A DNA stretch of 64,000 nt, taken from Flavobacteriaceae bacterium (GTDB lineage: Bacteria; Bacteroidota; Bacteroidia; Flavobacteriales; Flavobacteriaceae). Location of the stretch: assembly GCA_025800395.1 (NCBI GenBank), contig JAOXRU010000618.1, positions 24,153 to 88,152 on the forward strand. The letters run 5' to 3'. Under the pieces are notes generated by a model, which saw only the letters and a program-made list of their open reading frames with translations, had not been told where the DNA came from and did no database searches. A program made the translations under genes and the position numbers. How positions within the stretch are numbered: position 1 is the stretch's first letter; each line of letters starts with the position of its first letter. This document shows, piece after piece, positions 27,672 through 37,313 of this stretch.

Positions 27672-28592
27672 ATGAGATCATTTTTTTATTTGGTGTTATT
27701 TTTTGGGTTACAACAATGTAATTCCAATAAGTTAGCAGAGAGCAAAAGTGCGCCTGCAGCAGAAGGCTCGGAGTTAGATTTTATTTTATCCCAATTTCCA
27801 GAGGCAGAGCCAGGTCAAAAGAGGGTATTTATACTAATGGAACCTAAATCCAATGAAGAAAATTACCAAGTACAGATAGGGATAGGTAAAAGACAGAAAG
27901 TGGACCCTTGCAACACCCATTTTTTGGATGTTGCTATGGAGAAAAAAGAAAAACAAGGCTTTACGTATTTCCAGTTTGGAAAAGCTACTATTCAAAGTAC
28001 CTTGATGCATTGTACAGCAGCCTCTGTGGAGCGTTTGGTAAATAGTGCTGCTGTATTTGAACCGTATAATAGTCAAATACCTATAGTGGCTTACATACCA
28101 AATGACTGCGATTTGTATTATCATGTGTGGACACCAAAGAATATCCAAAAAGCAGATAAGGGATTGGATAAAACCGATCTTTCGATGTTTCCAAATACAG
28201 AATCCAATATGCGTCGTTGGGTAATCGATAAGCATATAGAATATATAGATCCCAGCGAGACAGGTATCGTAGATGATAAGCGATTTGCATTTTGGTTGTC
28301 CAAAAAGGCAGCACTAGATAATTGTAATACACATATACTTGGTTGTACCTATAAAAAGAAATTGGTAGACGGATGGCAATTTGAATATTATAGGGCTTAT
28401 ACCAATGGGATAATGAGTACTCGTATGGGCTGTTTGGATTCTGAGATCAAAGAACAAGAGGTGTTGAGTATTCCACAATTTGCAAGTTATAACAAGCGTG
28501 TGCCATTGGTGATTTACACCAGATCAGATGTAGAGTTGTATTATGCGATCTGGCATAAACAAGCGCAACAATTTATCGCAAAAGTATATTGA
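27672..28592 (+). CDS. lipoprotein with two tandem ecotin domains (serine protease inhibitor)
   Basis: Ecotin is a periplasmic inhibitor of trypsin-fold proteases. The 306-residue product has a signal with a possible lipobox (FFGLQQC, Cys16). Domain 1 (about 39-155) begins FPEAEPGQKR and has the ecotin Cys pair C80-C114. Its reactive loop reads STLMHC, giving P1 Leu111. Domain 2 (about 172-296) begins FPNTESNMRR, has C218-C254 and loop STRMGC, giving P1 Arg251. Both keep the core patterns YN-x3-P-x-V-x-Y and the late Y-x-x-W. E. coli ecotin has one domain with STMMAC, P1 Met84. The different P1 residues suggest two inhibitory specificities in one molecule. I infer binding; no activity is shown. 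Confidence 0.88.
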   Translation: MRSFFYLVLFFGLQQCNSNKLAESKSAPAAEGSELDFILSQFPEAEPGQKRVFILMEPKSNEENYQVQIGIGKRQKVDPCNTHFLDVAMEKKEKQGFTYFQFGKATIQSTLMHCTAASVERLVNSAAVFEPYNSQIPIVAYIPNDCDLYYHVWTPKNIQKADKGLDKTDLSMFPNTESNMRRWVIDKHIEYIDPSETGIVDDKRFAFWLSKKAALDNCNTHILGCTYKKKLVDGWQFEYYRAYTNGIMSTRMGCLDSEIKEQEVLSIPQFASYNKRVPLVIYTRSDVELYYAIWHKQAQQFIAKVY

Positions 28593-28668
28593 TTGCATAT
28601 ATGCCTTATTTATTTCCAAACTTGAAATAGATAAAAATAAAAAAGCTAGGCTTGCTGCAAAAAATCTA

Positions 28669-28699
28669 TTGTCTCGAAGCAGCAAACTTCTTATTTTTG
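28669..28699 (+). promoter_or_regulatory. yebC promoter
   Basis: TTG at 28669-28671, 20 bp, then TATTTTTG at 28692-28699. This matches the Bacteroidota consensus TTG-N17-23-TAnnTTTG. The start codon is 24 bp beyond. Confidence 0.75.
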
Positions 28700-28722
28700 T
28701 ACAAATCAAATTATCATTATCT

Positions 28723-29442
28723 ATGGGAAGAGCTTTTGAATTTCGCAAAGCAAGAAAAATGAAACGCTGGTCGGCTATGTCCAAAACTTTTACGCGCATC
28801 GGTAAAGATATAGTAATGGCGGTAAAAGAAGGAGGTCCTAATCCGGAAACTAATTCGAGATTACGTGCGGTGATTCAAAATGCCAAGGCAGCCAATATGC
28901 CGAAAGACAACATAGCGCGAGCTATAAAAAAAGCTTCGGATAAGGATACTTCCAATTATAAAGAGGTATTGTTTGAGGGTTATGCCCCCCATGGCGTAGC
29001 TGTATTGATTGAAACTGCTACAGACAACAATAACCGAACGGTTGCCAATATTCGCTCTTATTTCAACAAATGTGATGGTAGTCTGGGTACTTCTGGTTCG
29101 GTGGAGTTTATGTTTGATCATAGCTGTAATTTTCGAATACCAGTAGGAGAAATGGATGCGGAGGAGTTGGAGTTGGAAATGATCGATTTTGGTGTCGAAG
29201 AAGTATTTGTAGATGAAGATGGGATACTTTTGTACGCTCCTTTCAGTAGTTTTGGCGCCATACAAAAAGAATTGGAGGAAAGAGGAATCGATATACTTTC
29301 TTCTGGTTTTGAAAGAATTCCACAAGTCACCAAACCATTAAATGCAGTACAAGTAGCTGATGTAGAAAAGTTGTTGGAAAAAATTGAAGAAGATGACGAT
29401 GTACAAAATGTTTACCATACCATGGTAGAGATGGAAGCATAA
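28723..29442 (+). CDS. YebC/PmpR-type transcriptional regulator
   Basis: I start at ATG 28723 (239 residues, MGRAFEFRKARKMKRW), the standard N-terminus; an open frame back to 28543 crosses the promoter and overlaps the ecotin gene. Family marks are WSAMSKTFTRIGKDI, GPNPETNSRLR, AKAANMPKDNIARAIKKA, YEGYAPHGVA-like FEGYAPHGVA, TATDNNNRTVANIRSYF and the acidic C-terminus. YebC proteins bind DNA as regulators, and recent work links them to ribosome stalling at proline-rich sequences. The promoter is at 28669-28699. Confidence 0.93.
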   Translation: MGRAFEFRKARKMKRWSAMSKTFTRIGKDIVMAVKEGGPNPETNSRLRAVIQNAKAANMPKDNIARAIKKASDKDTSNYKEVLFEGYAPHGVAVLIETATDNNNRTVANIRSYFNKCDGSLGTSGSVEFMFDHSCNFRIPVGEMDAEELELEMIDFGVEEVFVDEDGILLYAPFSSFGAIQKELEERGIDILSSGFERIPQVTKPLNAVQVADVEKLLEKIEEDDDVQNVYHTMVEMEA

Positions 29443-29762
29443 AGAGGATACTAATTACAAAAAAAAGAGGATAGGTCAGAAGGCTTTCTAAAGATGTTTT
29501 TTGTCTTTTCTTATACATAATTGTGACTTCTCGAGCAATGAAAAACCCTTCGAAGCACGCCTATTCTGATAAAGTCAAAAAACACTGTATTTAAGGTATC
29601 GACCTCACATGAATTTGATATCCCTATAAATCAAGACACTTTTTGTAGTTAGAAATTTATCTAGGTTTATAGGGAAAGTCTTTTATCAAGTATTACACAA
29701 TTACATTTGCTCAAAACAATAAACAAGTATTATATAGAAAGCTTGTTTAAAATTTGATGTAA
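29443..29762. other. intergenic region upstream of the efflux operon, with inverted repeat
   Basis: No gene is seen. A 10-bp inverted repeat, TCCCTATAAA at 29621-29630 and TTTATAGGGA at 29666-29675, encloses 35 bp. A TACATTTG -7 element at 29702-29709 follows and may start the tolC operon; no -33 is clear. The repeat could be an operator for the AraC-type regulator or a yebC 3' structure. Composition becomes more AT-rich to the right of this point. Confidence 0.45.
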
Positions 29763-31079
29763 ATGATGAACAACTTTCAAATAGTTACCAAAATTATAGT
29801 TGGTCTATTTTTAATTTTTAGTGCAGCTATAAAGGCACAAGAACATGACTTAAAAAGTTACATTGATTTAGTTAAGAATAATAATTTAGATCTTAAACAG
29901 GCAAATTATCAAACAAAATCTTCTAAAGAAGATAAAAAGATCGCACGATCATTTTGGTTACCTAGTGTGTCTTTAGAAGGGGCTTATCAACGCGATTTTA
30001 ATAAAAACTACCTTTTTATAAGCGATGAGTTCGATGGTAGTATTACGCAATTAAGAACCAATTTTAACAACTCTATTGATCTTAGTGCAACAATCACTCA
30101 AGTATTATATGATAGTGACGTAATATCCTCACTTAAAATAGCTGAACTAGCTAATGAACTAAGCTTAATAAATATAGAGCAAGTTCAAAATGAGATTATT
30201 ACACAGGCGTCTATTTTGTTTTGGCAAGCTATTTTAATTAAAGAGAGTGTGGGTGTACTTGAAGAAGATTCCAATTTAGCAAAACTGCAGTTTAAGCAAA
30301 TTGAGTCTGTTTATAAGAAGGGAGCAGTAAGTAAGTTAGAATTGTATCAAGCTGAAGCAATTTACAAAAAAACACTTCCAGCTTTAAACAAGTCAAAAAA
30401 GCAATACAATTCTTTGCTTAATGAGTTAAAAACAATAGCGAATATAGATCTTAAAGAGGAGTTTGTATTGGTTGATAATTTAGAGTCAATTAGTGCTAAT
30501 TTAAAATTGTCTGTTAATTATAATGAGATAAATAACCAGCCTTATCTCCAATCATTAAAAAAAGAAATTGAGATATCCGAAATAAATATCAAATCTAAAA
30601 AAAGGTTTTGGTATCCAAAACTCAATTTAGTTACAGGTTATAACTTCAACGGGCAAGACAATAGTTTTAATTTTAATAACAATAAAAACACACTCTTCTT
30701 TGGTCAATTACGATTAAGTATTCCTGTATTTTCTGGCGGAAAAAACAAATCTGAATTAGCAAAAGCACAAATAGAAAAAGAGCTTTCACAAGTAAAATTT
30801 CAACGGAAAAAAGCCGAACTTTTAAAGCAGTTACAAACAGCACAAATTGATTATAAGTCGGCAATTGAAAATATTGATATTAGAAAAGCTACTATTGAGT
30901 TAAATCAAAAAGAAATAGAAATATATAACAAACAACTTCAGTTAGGTGTAGTTACGCCTATAGATCATAAAGAGATAAGGTTGAGGTTGGTACAAAGCAA
31001 GTTAGAGTTATTAAGTGATTACCTTGAACTTCATATAGCATCACTTCAAATAAGACGCATTTTAGGAACAATTAAATAA
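29763..31079 (+). CDS. TolC-family outer membrane efflux protein
   Basis: The 438-residue protein has a signal peptide (about 1-25, ending AAIKAQ) and two OEP repeats. Each repeat has long amphipathic helices and an N-terminal LDLKQANYQTKSSKEDKKIAR-like segment (read in parts), and a strand such as GQLRLSIPVFSGGKNKSELAKA. It forms the outer membrane channel of a tripartite pump. It is the first gene of the operon: the adaptor begins 23 bp later. Leucine is mostly TTA, unlike many neighbours outside the block that use TTG. Confidence 0.92.
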   Translation: MMNNFQIVTKIIVGLFLIFSAAIKAQEHDLKSYIDLVKNNNLDLKQANYQTKSSKEDKKIARSFWLPSVSLEGAYQRDFNKNYLFISDEFDGSITQLRTNFNNSIDLSATITQVLYDSDVISSLKIAELANELSLINIEQVQNEIITQASILFWQAILIKESVGVLEEDSNLAKLQFKQIESVYKKGAVSKLELYQAEAIYKKTLPALNKSKKQYNSLLNELKTIANIDLKEEFVLVDNLESISANLKLSVNYNEINNQPYLQSLKKEIEISEINIKSKKRFWYPKLNLVTGYNFNGQDNSFNFNNNKNTLFFGQLRLSIPVFSGGKNKSELAKAQIEKELSQVKFQRKKAELLKQLQTAQIDYKSAIENIDIRKATIELNQKEIEIYNKQLQLGVVTPIDHKEIRLRLVQSKLELLSDYLELHIASLQIRRILGTIK

Positions 31080-31102
31080 AATTTTTTTTGAAACAATACA
31101 TA

Positions 31103-32122
31103 ATGAGAACAAAATACACTTATCTAATGTTGTTGCTGCTATTCATTATTAGCGCTTGTAATACAGAAACAAAACAAGAAGCGCAAACTAAAGCAACTAA
31201 AGTTATCGTAGAAACAACAGCAGTAAAATTAGAAAAACGAGACGATTTAAAGTCATATTTTGGGGAACTTCGTTTTTCAAAATCTACAAATTTTGTTGCA
31301 CAACAATCTGGTGTGGTTACGAAGTTGCATGCATTACTTGGTCAAAAAGTTATAAGGGGTAAAGCCATTGTAGCTTATCCACCAATAGATTACCAATTAC
31401 AAATAGAGCAAGCAAAGATTCAGAAAAATAAAACTTTTAAAGATTACAATAGACAAATAGAATTGTTCAATGCAGGCGCAGTAAGTAAAGTATCTGTTGA
31501 TGATTATAAGGCTCAGTTTGAAATAGATAATAAGACATTAGAGCAATTAAATAATGTAAATGTTATTAAAGCACCATTTACAGGTATCATTACCCAGTTA
31601 TACGTTGCTGTAGGGCAAGAGATTAATGCTGGAGAGCCTGTGTTTAGTATGGCACAACAAGGTGAAGTAGAGGTTCAATTTTATGTTACATCTAACGAAA
31701 TTAAAGATATACACATAAATGCTAATGTGTTTTTTATAATTAATAAAGAAAAAATATACGGTAAAATATCAAAAAAAGCCATGCAGTTAGATGAACAAAG
31801 GCGAGCTTTCATGGTTACAGCAAGTTTTGAAACAAATACCGTAATGTATGCAGGTAATACGATAGATATAATGGTTGAGATAGGGCAACCAAAAGCGCGT
31901 GTTTGGATACCTATAGATGTCTTTAGAAAACAAAACGGACAACATTATGTGTATATAGTTAAAGACAGTATTGCTAGACAGCAAAATATAGTAATTGGAA
32001 AACGAACAGAAACTGAAGTTGAGGTTATAAAAGGTTTAGCCAATGGGGATGAAATTGTGTTATCAGGTATTGATAAGGTAAGCGATGGCACTGCAATTTC
32101 TATCAAAAATAAAAAGTACTGA
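31103..32122 (+). CDS. RND efflux periplasmic adaptor lipoprotein
   Basis: I start at ATG 31103 (339 residues), which gives a lipoprotein signal with Cys19 in FIISACN; a TTG at 31088 is in frame but less likely. The fold is that of membrane fusion proteins: a lipoyl half (QQSGVVTKLHALLGQKVIRG), a helical hairpin (QIEQAKIQKNKTFKDYNRQI), the second lipoyl half (NVIKAPFTGIITQLYVAVGQ), a beta-barrel and a membrane-proximal end with GLANGDEIVLSG. It bridges the TolC and RND proteins. The RND start is 2 bp after its stop. Confidence 0.92.
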   Translation: MRTKYTYLMLLLLFIISACNTETKQEAQTKATKVIVETTAVKLEKRDDLKSYFGELRFSKSTNFVAQQSGVVTKLHALLGQKVIRGKAIVAYPPIDYQLQIEQAKIQKNKTFKDYNRQIELFNAGAVSKVSVDDYKAQFEIDNKTLEQLNNVNVIKAPFTGIITQLYVAVGQEINAGEPVFSMAQQGEVEVQFYVTSNEIKDIHINANVFFIINKEKIYGKISKKAMQLDEQRRAFMVTASFETNTVMYAGNTIDIMVEIGQPKARVWIPIDVFRKQNGQHYVYIVKDSIARQQNIVIGKRTETEVEVIKGLANGDEIVLSGIDKVSDGTAISIKNKKY

Positions 32123-32124
32123 AT

Positions 32125-35100
32125 ATGAAGATTACAAAACTCGCTATAGATAGGCCTATAACTACCACCATGCTCTTTCTGGCATTGGTAATATTTGGGT
32201 ACATGACATATAATAGGTTGGCAGTGAACCTATTTCCAGATCTTAAAATACCTGCTGTAATTATAAATACAGTGCATATTGGTGCTACACCTGAGGAAAT
32301 TGAAAAAGAAATTACGGATAAAATTGAAAAGGAAGTTGCAACATTGAGCGGTTTAAAAGAGTTAAAATCGTTTTCAATGCCCGATGCATCATTGATCACT
32401 GTAGAATTTAATAATGGTACAGATCCAGATAAAGCTCTTAACGAAGTAAAAACTAAACTAGACTTAGTAATTCCTGATTTGCCCAAAGAAGCCGAAAGGC
32501 CGTTAGTGCTTAAATACAAACTATCTGATGCACCTGTTATAGATCTTGTGGTATCGTCAGATAAATTATCAGGTAGTGAACTTTATGATTATGTAGATCG
32601 AAAAATTAAAAATAAGCTAAGTCAGCTAAACGGAGTCTCCAAAATAGAATTATTTGGTGGTGAAGAACGCGAAATAAAGGTACTTGCTAATAAAAAGGCT
32701 ATGTACGATATGGGTATGAGTATTCAAGAGATTTCAGAATATTTAAAAGCAACCAACAATAAAATTTCTGGAGGCAGTTATGTCAATACCAATCGATTAT
32801 CATCAGTAACAGTAGGAGAAAATTTTAAAACCGCACAGGATATCGCTAATAGTTATGTCTCAACACCCTTCGGTATCAAAAAAATCACAGATTTTGCAAC
32901 GGTATCCGACTCCATAAAAACGGTACAAGGTAAAGCAATATTTTATGATGCAACAGAGCAAAAACGCTATACAAATATTGTAAGTGTAAGTATAATGAAA
33001 ACCGCGGATGCCAATGCGGTGATTGTTGCTCAAGGAGCTAAAAATGTGGTTGCACAATTGCAAAGTGAGCTTCCAAAAGGAGTTTCTTTAAGCGTACCTT
33101 TTGATACTTCAGAATACGTAGAGAGTGCGGTAGATGATGCGCTGACCAATATTATTTTAGGTATTATAATTACTGGAATTATACTGTTTTTCTTTTTAAA
33201 TGATGTACGTACAACAATAATTGTAAGTGTTTCAATTCCAGTATCACTAATGGGAACATTTATTGCTATAAAACTTTTTGGGGGTTCATTAAATATGATG
33301 ACACTAATGAGTTTTTCGGTAGCTATTGGTGCTTTAGTTTCCAATTCAATAGTGGTCTTAGAAAATATAATTCGTTTACGTAACACAGGTATTCCAATTA
33401 AAGAAGCAGCTATACAAGGCACACAAGAAGTAATGATGGCAGTTATCGCATCAACAGGAACTAATTTAGTGGTGTTTTTACCTATAGCTTCTATGACCTC
33501 ATCTACAGGTGCGTTTTTTAAAGAATATGCACTCACCATTTCTGCAGCAACTATATTTTCACTTATTGTATCATTTATGCTAACACCAATGTTGGCAAGT
33601 GTATTATTAAAAAAAGAGAGTAAACCAAATAGGTTAGCAAAACTTTCTATTAGATTTTTTGATTGGTTAGAAAATGTTTATGAAAAGTCATTAATTAAGT
33701 TGCTATCCAAAAAGTGGAAACCTATTGCGCTTTTTGCTGTTATGTTTACCCTGTTTTTGGGTACTACCCAACTGTTGCCATCAATTGGATTTGAGTTTCA
33801 ACCACAAGAAGATAATGGCGATGTATTTGTACAGTTAGAAATGCCTTCAGGAACGTCTGTAAATGCTTCAGAAAAAATTATAAAGCAAGTAGAAAGTCAA
33901 ATGAATAGTGCAACTGGAGTACAATCTATTTTAACTATTATTGGACAAAAAGACGATAATACAGTTGGTGAAAACTTTGCAAATATCAAACTTAAATTAG
34001 TAAAAAAAGAGAAACGTGATTTTTCTAACTCAGTTTTCGCAGCAGATTTAAAAAATAAGTTAGATGCGATACCAAAAGTAATAGCTTCTGTGTCAACAGC
34101 TAGTGCGGAGGATGGTGCGCCTATTCAGTTTATGCTAAAATCGAATAATCAAAACGATTTGAATACAGCTAATGCCATTATTTTAAAAGAACTAGCAAAT
34201 ATTGAAGGATTATTAAATTATGAGTCTAGTTTAAGAAAAGGAAATCCTCTAATTCATTTTAAGCCAAACAATAGATTGCTAGCAGAATTAAATTTAACAT
34301 CTTTAGATATTGCTTTAACTATCAGAAATGCTGTAAACGGAATTAAATCAACTGTTTTGAAAGAAAATGGTAAAGAATATGATATTACAGTAAGTGCTCC
34401 TAATAACGAAATTAATTCTGTACGTAAGATTGAGCAATTACCCATTTTTACACAGCAAGGTGTTTATACGGTTGGTCAGTTAGCAAGTGTTTTTTATGAA
34501 GAATCACCTTCACAAATTCAGCATGATAACAAGGTAAAGACTGTAAACATTTCTGCGAGTCTTACACCTAATGCACTTCAAGGTGATGTACAAGAAACTA
34601 TTTCAACGTTAATAGAAAACACGCAATTGCCAAGCTCAGTTAGTTTTTCTTGGGCAGGTAATATAAAAGAGCTAAACGAAGCTACAACGGATATGATGAT
34701 TACATTCGGTATTGCGTTTTTACTAATGTATATGCTTTTAGCCTCTTTAGTAGAAAGTTTTTGGCAGCCAATTGTGATATTTACAACTGTGCCAATGGCA
34801 ATGATTGGAGTGTTTGTTTTTATGTATGTTTTTGGATCTACAATGAATATCATGTCTCTTATGGCAATAATTACATTACTAGGTCTGGTAGTAAATGATG
34901 ATATTCTAATTCATGATTATACAGATTATTTAATGGATAAAAAGCAAATGAATTTGTATAAGGCAACAATTACAGCTGGCAAAACTAAAATGAAAACTGT
35001 AATAATGACTACAGTAGCTATTATTTTTGGCATGCTACCAAATGCAATGGGTATTGGAGATGCTGGCGCCGAATCAAGAACACCAATGGCAATAGTAACT

Positions 35101-35211
35101 ATTGGCGGTATGATAACTTCCACTATTTTAACACTCTACTTAATTCCATCTGTATTCTATGTAATAAAAACCACTTTTGTGAAAAAGTATAAAATAGGCT
35201 ATGAATCTTAA
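32125..35211 (+). CDS. RND efflux permease with altered TM4/TM10 relay residues
   Basis: The 1028-residue inner membrane pump has the AcrB-like plan: 12 membrane helices in two repeats and two large periplasmic loops (about 30-335 and 550-865). In TM4 the usual LVDDAIVVVEN or LVDNSIVVLEN proton-relay site reads LVSNSIVVLEN, with Ser406-Asn407 in place of the Asp positions. In TM10, where AcrB has Lys940, the sequence is GLVVNDDILIH, with Asn924 and new Asp925-Asp926. Both readings are supported by the codons. The pump might use the second half for protons, or be altered in coupling. It overlaps the next gene by 11 bp. Substrate is unknown. Confidence 0.93.
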   Translation: MKITKLAIDRPITTTMLFLALVIFGYMTYNRLAVNLFPDLKIPAVIINTVHIGATPEEIEKEITDKIEKEVATLSGLKELKSFSMPDASLITVEFNNGTDPDKALNEVKTKLDLVIPDLPKEAERPLVLKYKLSDAPVIDLVVSSDKLSGSELYDYVDRKIKNKLSQLNGVSKIELFGGEEREIKVLANKKAMYDMGMSIQEISEYLKATNNKISGGSYVNTNRLSSVTVGENFKTAQDIANSYVSTPFGIKKITDFATVSDSIKTVQGKAIFYDATEQKRYTNIVSVSIMKTADANAVIVAQGAKNVVAQLQSELPKGVSLSVPFDTSEYVESAVDDALTNIILGIIITGIILFFFLNDVRTTIIVSVSIPVSLMGTFIAIKLFGGSLNMMTLMSFSVAIGALVSNSIVVLENIIRLRNTGIPIKEAAIQGTQEVMMAVIASTGTNLVVFLPIASMTSSTGAFFKEYALTISAATIFSLIVSFMLTPMLASVLLKKESKPNRLAKLSIRFFDWLENVYEKSLIKLLSKKWKPIALFAVMFTLFLGTTQLLPSIGFEFQPQEDNGDVFVQLEMPSGTSVNASEKIIKQVESQMNSATGVQSILTIIGQKDDNTVGENFANIKLKLVKKEKRDFSNSVFAADLKNKLDAIPKVIASVSTASAEDGAPIQFMLKSNNQNDLNTANAIILKELANIEGLLNYESSLRKGNPLIHFKPNNRLLAELNLTSLDIALTIRNAVNGIKSTVLKENGKEYDITVSAPNNEINSVRKIEQLPIFTQQGVYTVGQLASVFYEESPSQIQHDNKVKTVNISASLTPNALQGDVQETISTLIENTQLPSSVSFSWAGNIKELNEATTDMMITFGIAFLLMYMLLASLVESFWQPIVIFTTVPMAMIGVFVFMYVFGSTMNIMSLMAIITLLGLVVNDDILIHDYTDYLMDKKQMNLYKATITAGKTKMKTVIMTTVAIIFGMLPNAMGIGDAGAESRTPMAIVTIGGMITSTILTLYLIPSVFYVIKTTFVKKYKIGYES

Positions 35212-36040
35212 AAGCACAATAAAAAAATATAAACTAAGCTATGGTTTTACATTGTTTTTAATTTTATTAGAAACAATAATAACCATATTATTCCCTCTAT
35301 TTATAGGAAATGCTGTAGAAGATGCTATAAACCATAATCATAAAGGCGCTATTTATTTAGGCGTTCTGGGTGTACTGGCATTATGTATTGGTGCAGGAAG
35401 AAGGGTTTTCGATTCTAGATTTTATGCAAGAGTATATCAAGACTTAGGAGAAGGGATATTGACTAAGCAAATAAAGCTTTCATCATCTGTAAAAACAGCA
35501 AGATTAGGTATGATAGAAGAGTGGGTAGAGTTTATGGAAAATTCTATGCCAGAAATTATAACCTCTGTAGTTGGGATTATTGGTGTGGTTATTGTTATTG
35601 CAACACTAAATACTACAGCATTTATAGGCTGTTTAGTAAGTACAATATTAATAGCTTGTGTGTATTGGTTAAATAGTAAAAAAACAATTGCATTAAATAA
35701 AGGATATAACAATGAATTAGAATACCAAGTGGATGTAATTAAGTCAAATGTGCCATTTTTGTTAAGATTACATCTTAAAAAGATGATGAAATGGAATATT
35801 AGGCTATCAGATTTAGAAGCATTAAACTTTTCACTTTCGTGGTTAATCTTGATAGTGTTTTTAGTATTGTCAATTATTTTTTCTGTACAAGATGGTATTG
35901 TTCAATATGGCGCATTGTTTGCGTTAGTGATGTATGTGTTTCAGTATATAGAAAGTGTTTCAGAATTACCACTATACTATCAGAATTGGTTACGTTTAAA
36001 AGAAATACAAATTCGTATAAATAATATTGATGAAGATTAA
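35201..36040 (+). CDS. ABC transporter membrane half without an ATPase domain
   Basis: The 279-residue protein has six membrane helices in the ABC exporter arrangement (IIITILFPLFIGNAVEDAI-like start, long polar loop with YARVYQDLGEGILTKQIKLS, then VVGIIGVVIVIATL). No nucleotide-binding domain follows and none is encoded beside it. The start overlaps the RND gene by 11 bp, so it belongs to the efflux operon. It may need an ATPase encoded elsewhere, or have a non-transport role. The name ABC six-transmembrane protein is known from annotation, but a function is not. Confidence 0.78.
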   Translation: MNLKSTIKKYKLSYGFTLFLILLETIITILFPLFIGNAVEDAINHNHKGAIYLGVLGVLALCIGAGRRVFDSRFYARVYQDLGEGILTKQIKLSSSVKTARLGMIEEWVEFMENSMPEIITSVVGIIGVVIVIATLNTTAFIGCLVSTILIACVYWLNSKKTIALNKGYNNELEYQVDVIKSNVPFLLRLHLKKMMKWNIRLSDLEALNFSLSWLILIVFLVLSIIFSVQDGIVQYGALFALVMYVFQYIESVSELPLYYQNWLRLKEIQIRINNIDED

Positions 36041-36070
36041 ATTTAGCTCGATTTTTTATAGATTCGTAGC

Positions 36071-37204
36071 ATGAATCTATTTGATATAGCGCCATTACTA
36101 AGTGTAATTATTGGTACCCTTTTATTTATATTTATTTTATTCAGAAAAACAGGCTTAGGTAGAAGTAGAAAGATACGTTATGTACTTGCTGCAATTGTTT
36201 TTTTATACACATTTACTGCTTTAGATTACTACATAACAATAAAATATGAAGGGCAAACATCATATTTTGGGTTATCCTATCTGTTTATTCATTTGTTTGG
36301 CTTTTTACTGTATTACTTTGTGTTACTTTTTATCAGGGCGGAGATAAACATAAAAAGGTGGTTAGTGATATTCTCCATATACACTGTAATTAGATGGCTC
36401 TTTTTTTTACCTGTTTTTGAGTATAGCTCATTACAAGAATTTATAGCGTTCACAAAAAAAAATCGGTATGACGAGTTATTAGAATTAGAATTTTTAATTA
36501 CTTCGATTATAAATATAATTCTCTTCTTTTTAGCTTTTTTACGATTTAAAAAATCGCCAGTTCATATTAAGTTAGACAACACAGAAAAATTTAAATATAA
36601 CTGGATAAATTTAGTCTTACTAGGGTTTATTGTACTGCAATTGGCTGTGATTATTGGAGAGATAATTACTTGGGTAACTATAGAAAACGACGTTACCTTC
36701 GAAATTTATAAATCAAGTATGCAATTTGAAACTTTGGTAATTGCATTATTCTTTTTTGTATTTACATATTCGATCATTCAATTTCCAGTTTTTGCATTTA
36801 CTGGAGATTTTGAAGATTTACCTAAAGTTACCCAAAATAAATATGCTAAATCATCATTAAAAGATGCCTCAGAACTCTTTAATGAAATAGATGATTTAGT
36901 GAGAACAAAAAAGCTGTATTTGGATTTTGATTTAAAGCTAAATACAATTGCCGAAAGTTTAGACAAATCTGTTCATCATGTATCTCAAGCAATAAATCAG
37001 AGTTCTGGCATGGGATTCCCCGACTATATTAATAGTTTTAGAATAAAACTAGCAAAACAGAAGTTACTAGAACCCAAATCCCATACTATTTATGCAATTT
37101 CTTTAGATGTTGGATTTAATAGCAAAGCGGCTTTTTATACAGCATTTAAAAAATTCACTACTCAAACACCAACAGAGTTTAAAAAGGCTCATAAAAAAAT
37201 ATAG
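36071..37204 (+). CDS. AraC-family regulator with N-terminal membrane domain
   Basis: The 377-residue protein has about seven hydrophobic segments in residues 1-235 (for example LLSVIIGTLLFIFILF and LVLLGFIVLQLAVIIGEII) and a C-terminal double HTH (about 270-377). Recognition segments are LNTIAESLDKSVHHVSQAINQ and SLDVGFNSKAAFYTAFKKFTTQTPTEFKK. Such membrane AraC regulators are common in Bacteroidota and probably sense envelope signals. It follows the efflux operon by 30 bp and may control it. Confidence 0.88.
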   Translation: MNLFDIAPLLSVIIGTLLFIFILFRKTGLGRSRKIRYVLAAIVFLYTFTALDYYITIKYEGQTSYFGLSYLFIHLFGFLLYYFVLLFIRAEINIKRWLVIFSIYTVIRWLFFLPVFEYSSLQEFIAFTKKNRYDELLELEFLITSIINIILFFLAFLRFKKSPVHIKLDNTEKFKYNWINLVLLGFIVLQLAVIIGEIITWVTIENDVTFEIYKSSMQFETLVIALFFFVFTYSIIQFPVFAFTGDFEDLPKVTQNKYAKSSLKDASELFNEIDDLVRTKKLYLDFDLKLNTIAESLDKSVHHVSQAINQSSGMGFPDYINSFRIKLAKQKLLEPKSHTIYAISLDVGFNSKAAFYTAFKKFTTQTPTEFKKAHKKI

Positions 37205-37313
37205 TGTTGCTTTTCAGTTTACTTTAAGATACTTTTTTGTACAGTATTATAGGGCAAGTCAATATTGATGCATTTGAAGATTACATTTGTTTCCTAATTT
37301 AAAAAGAATCAAA

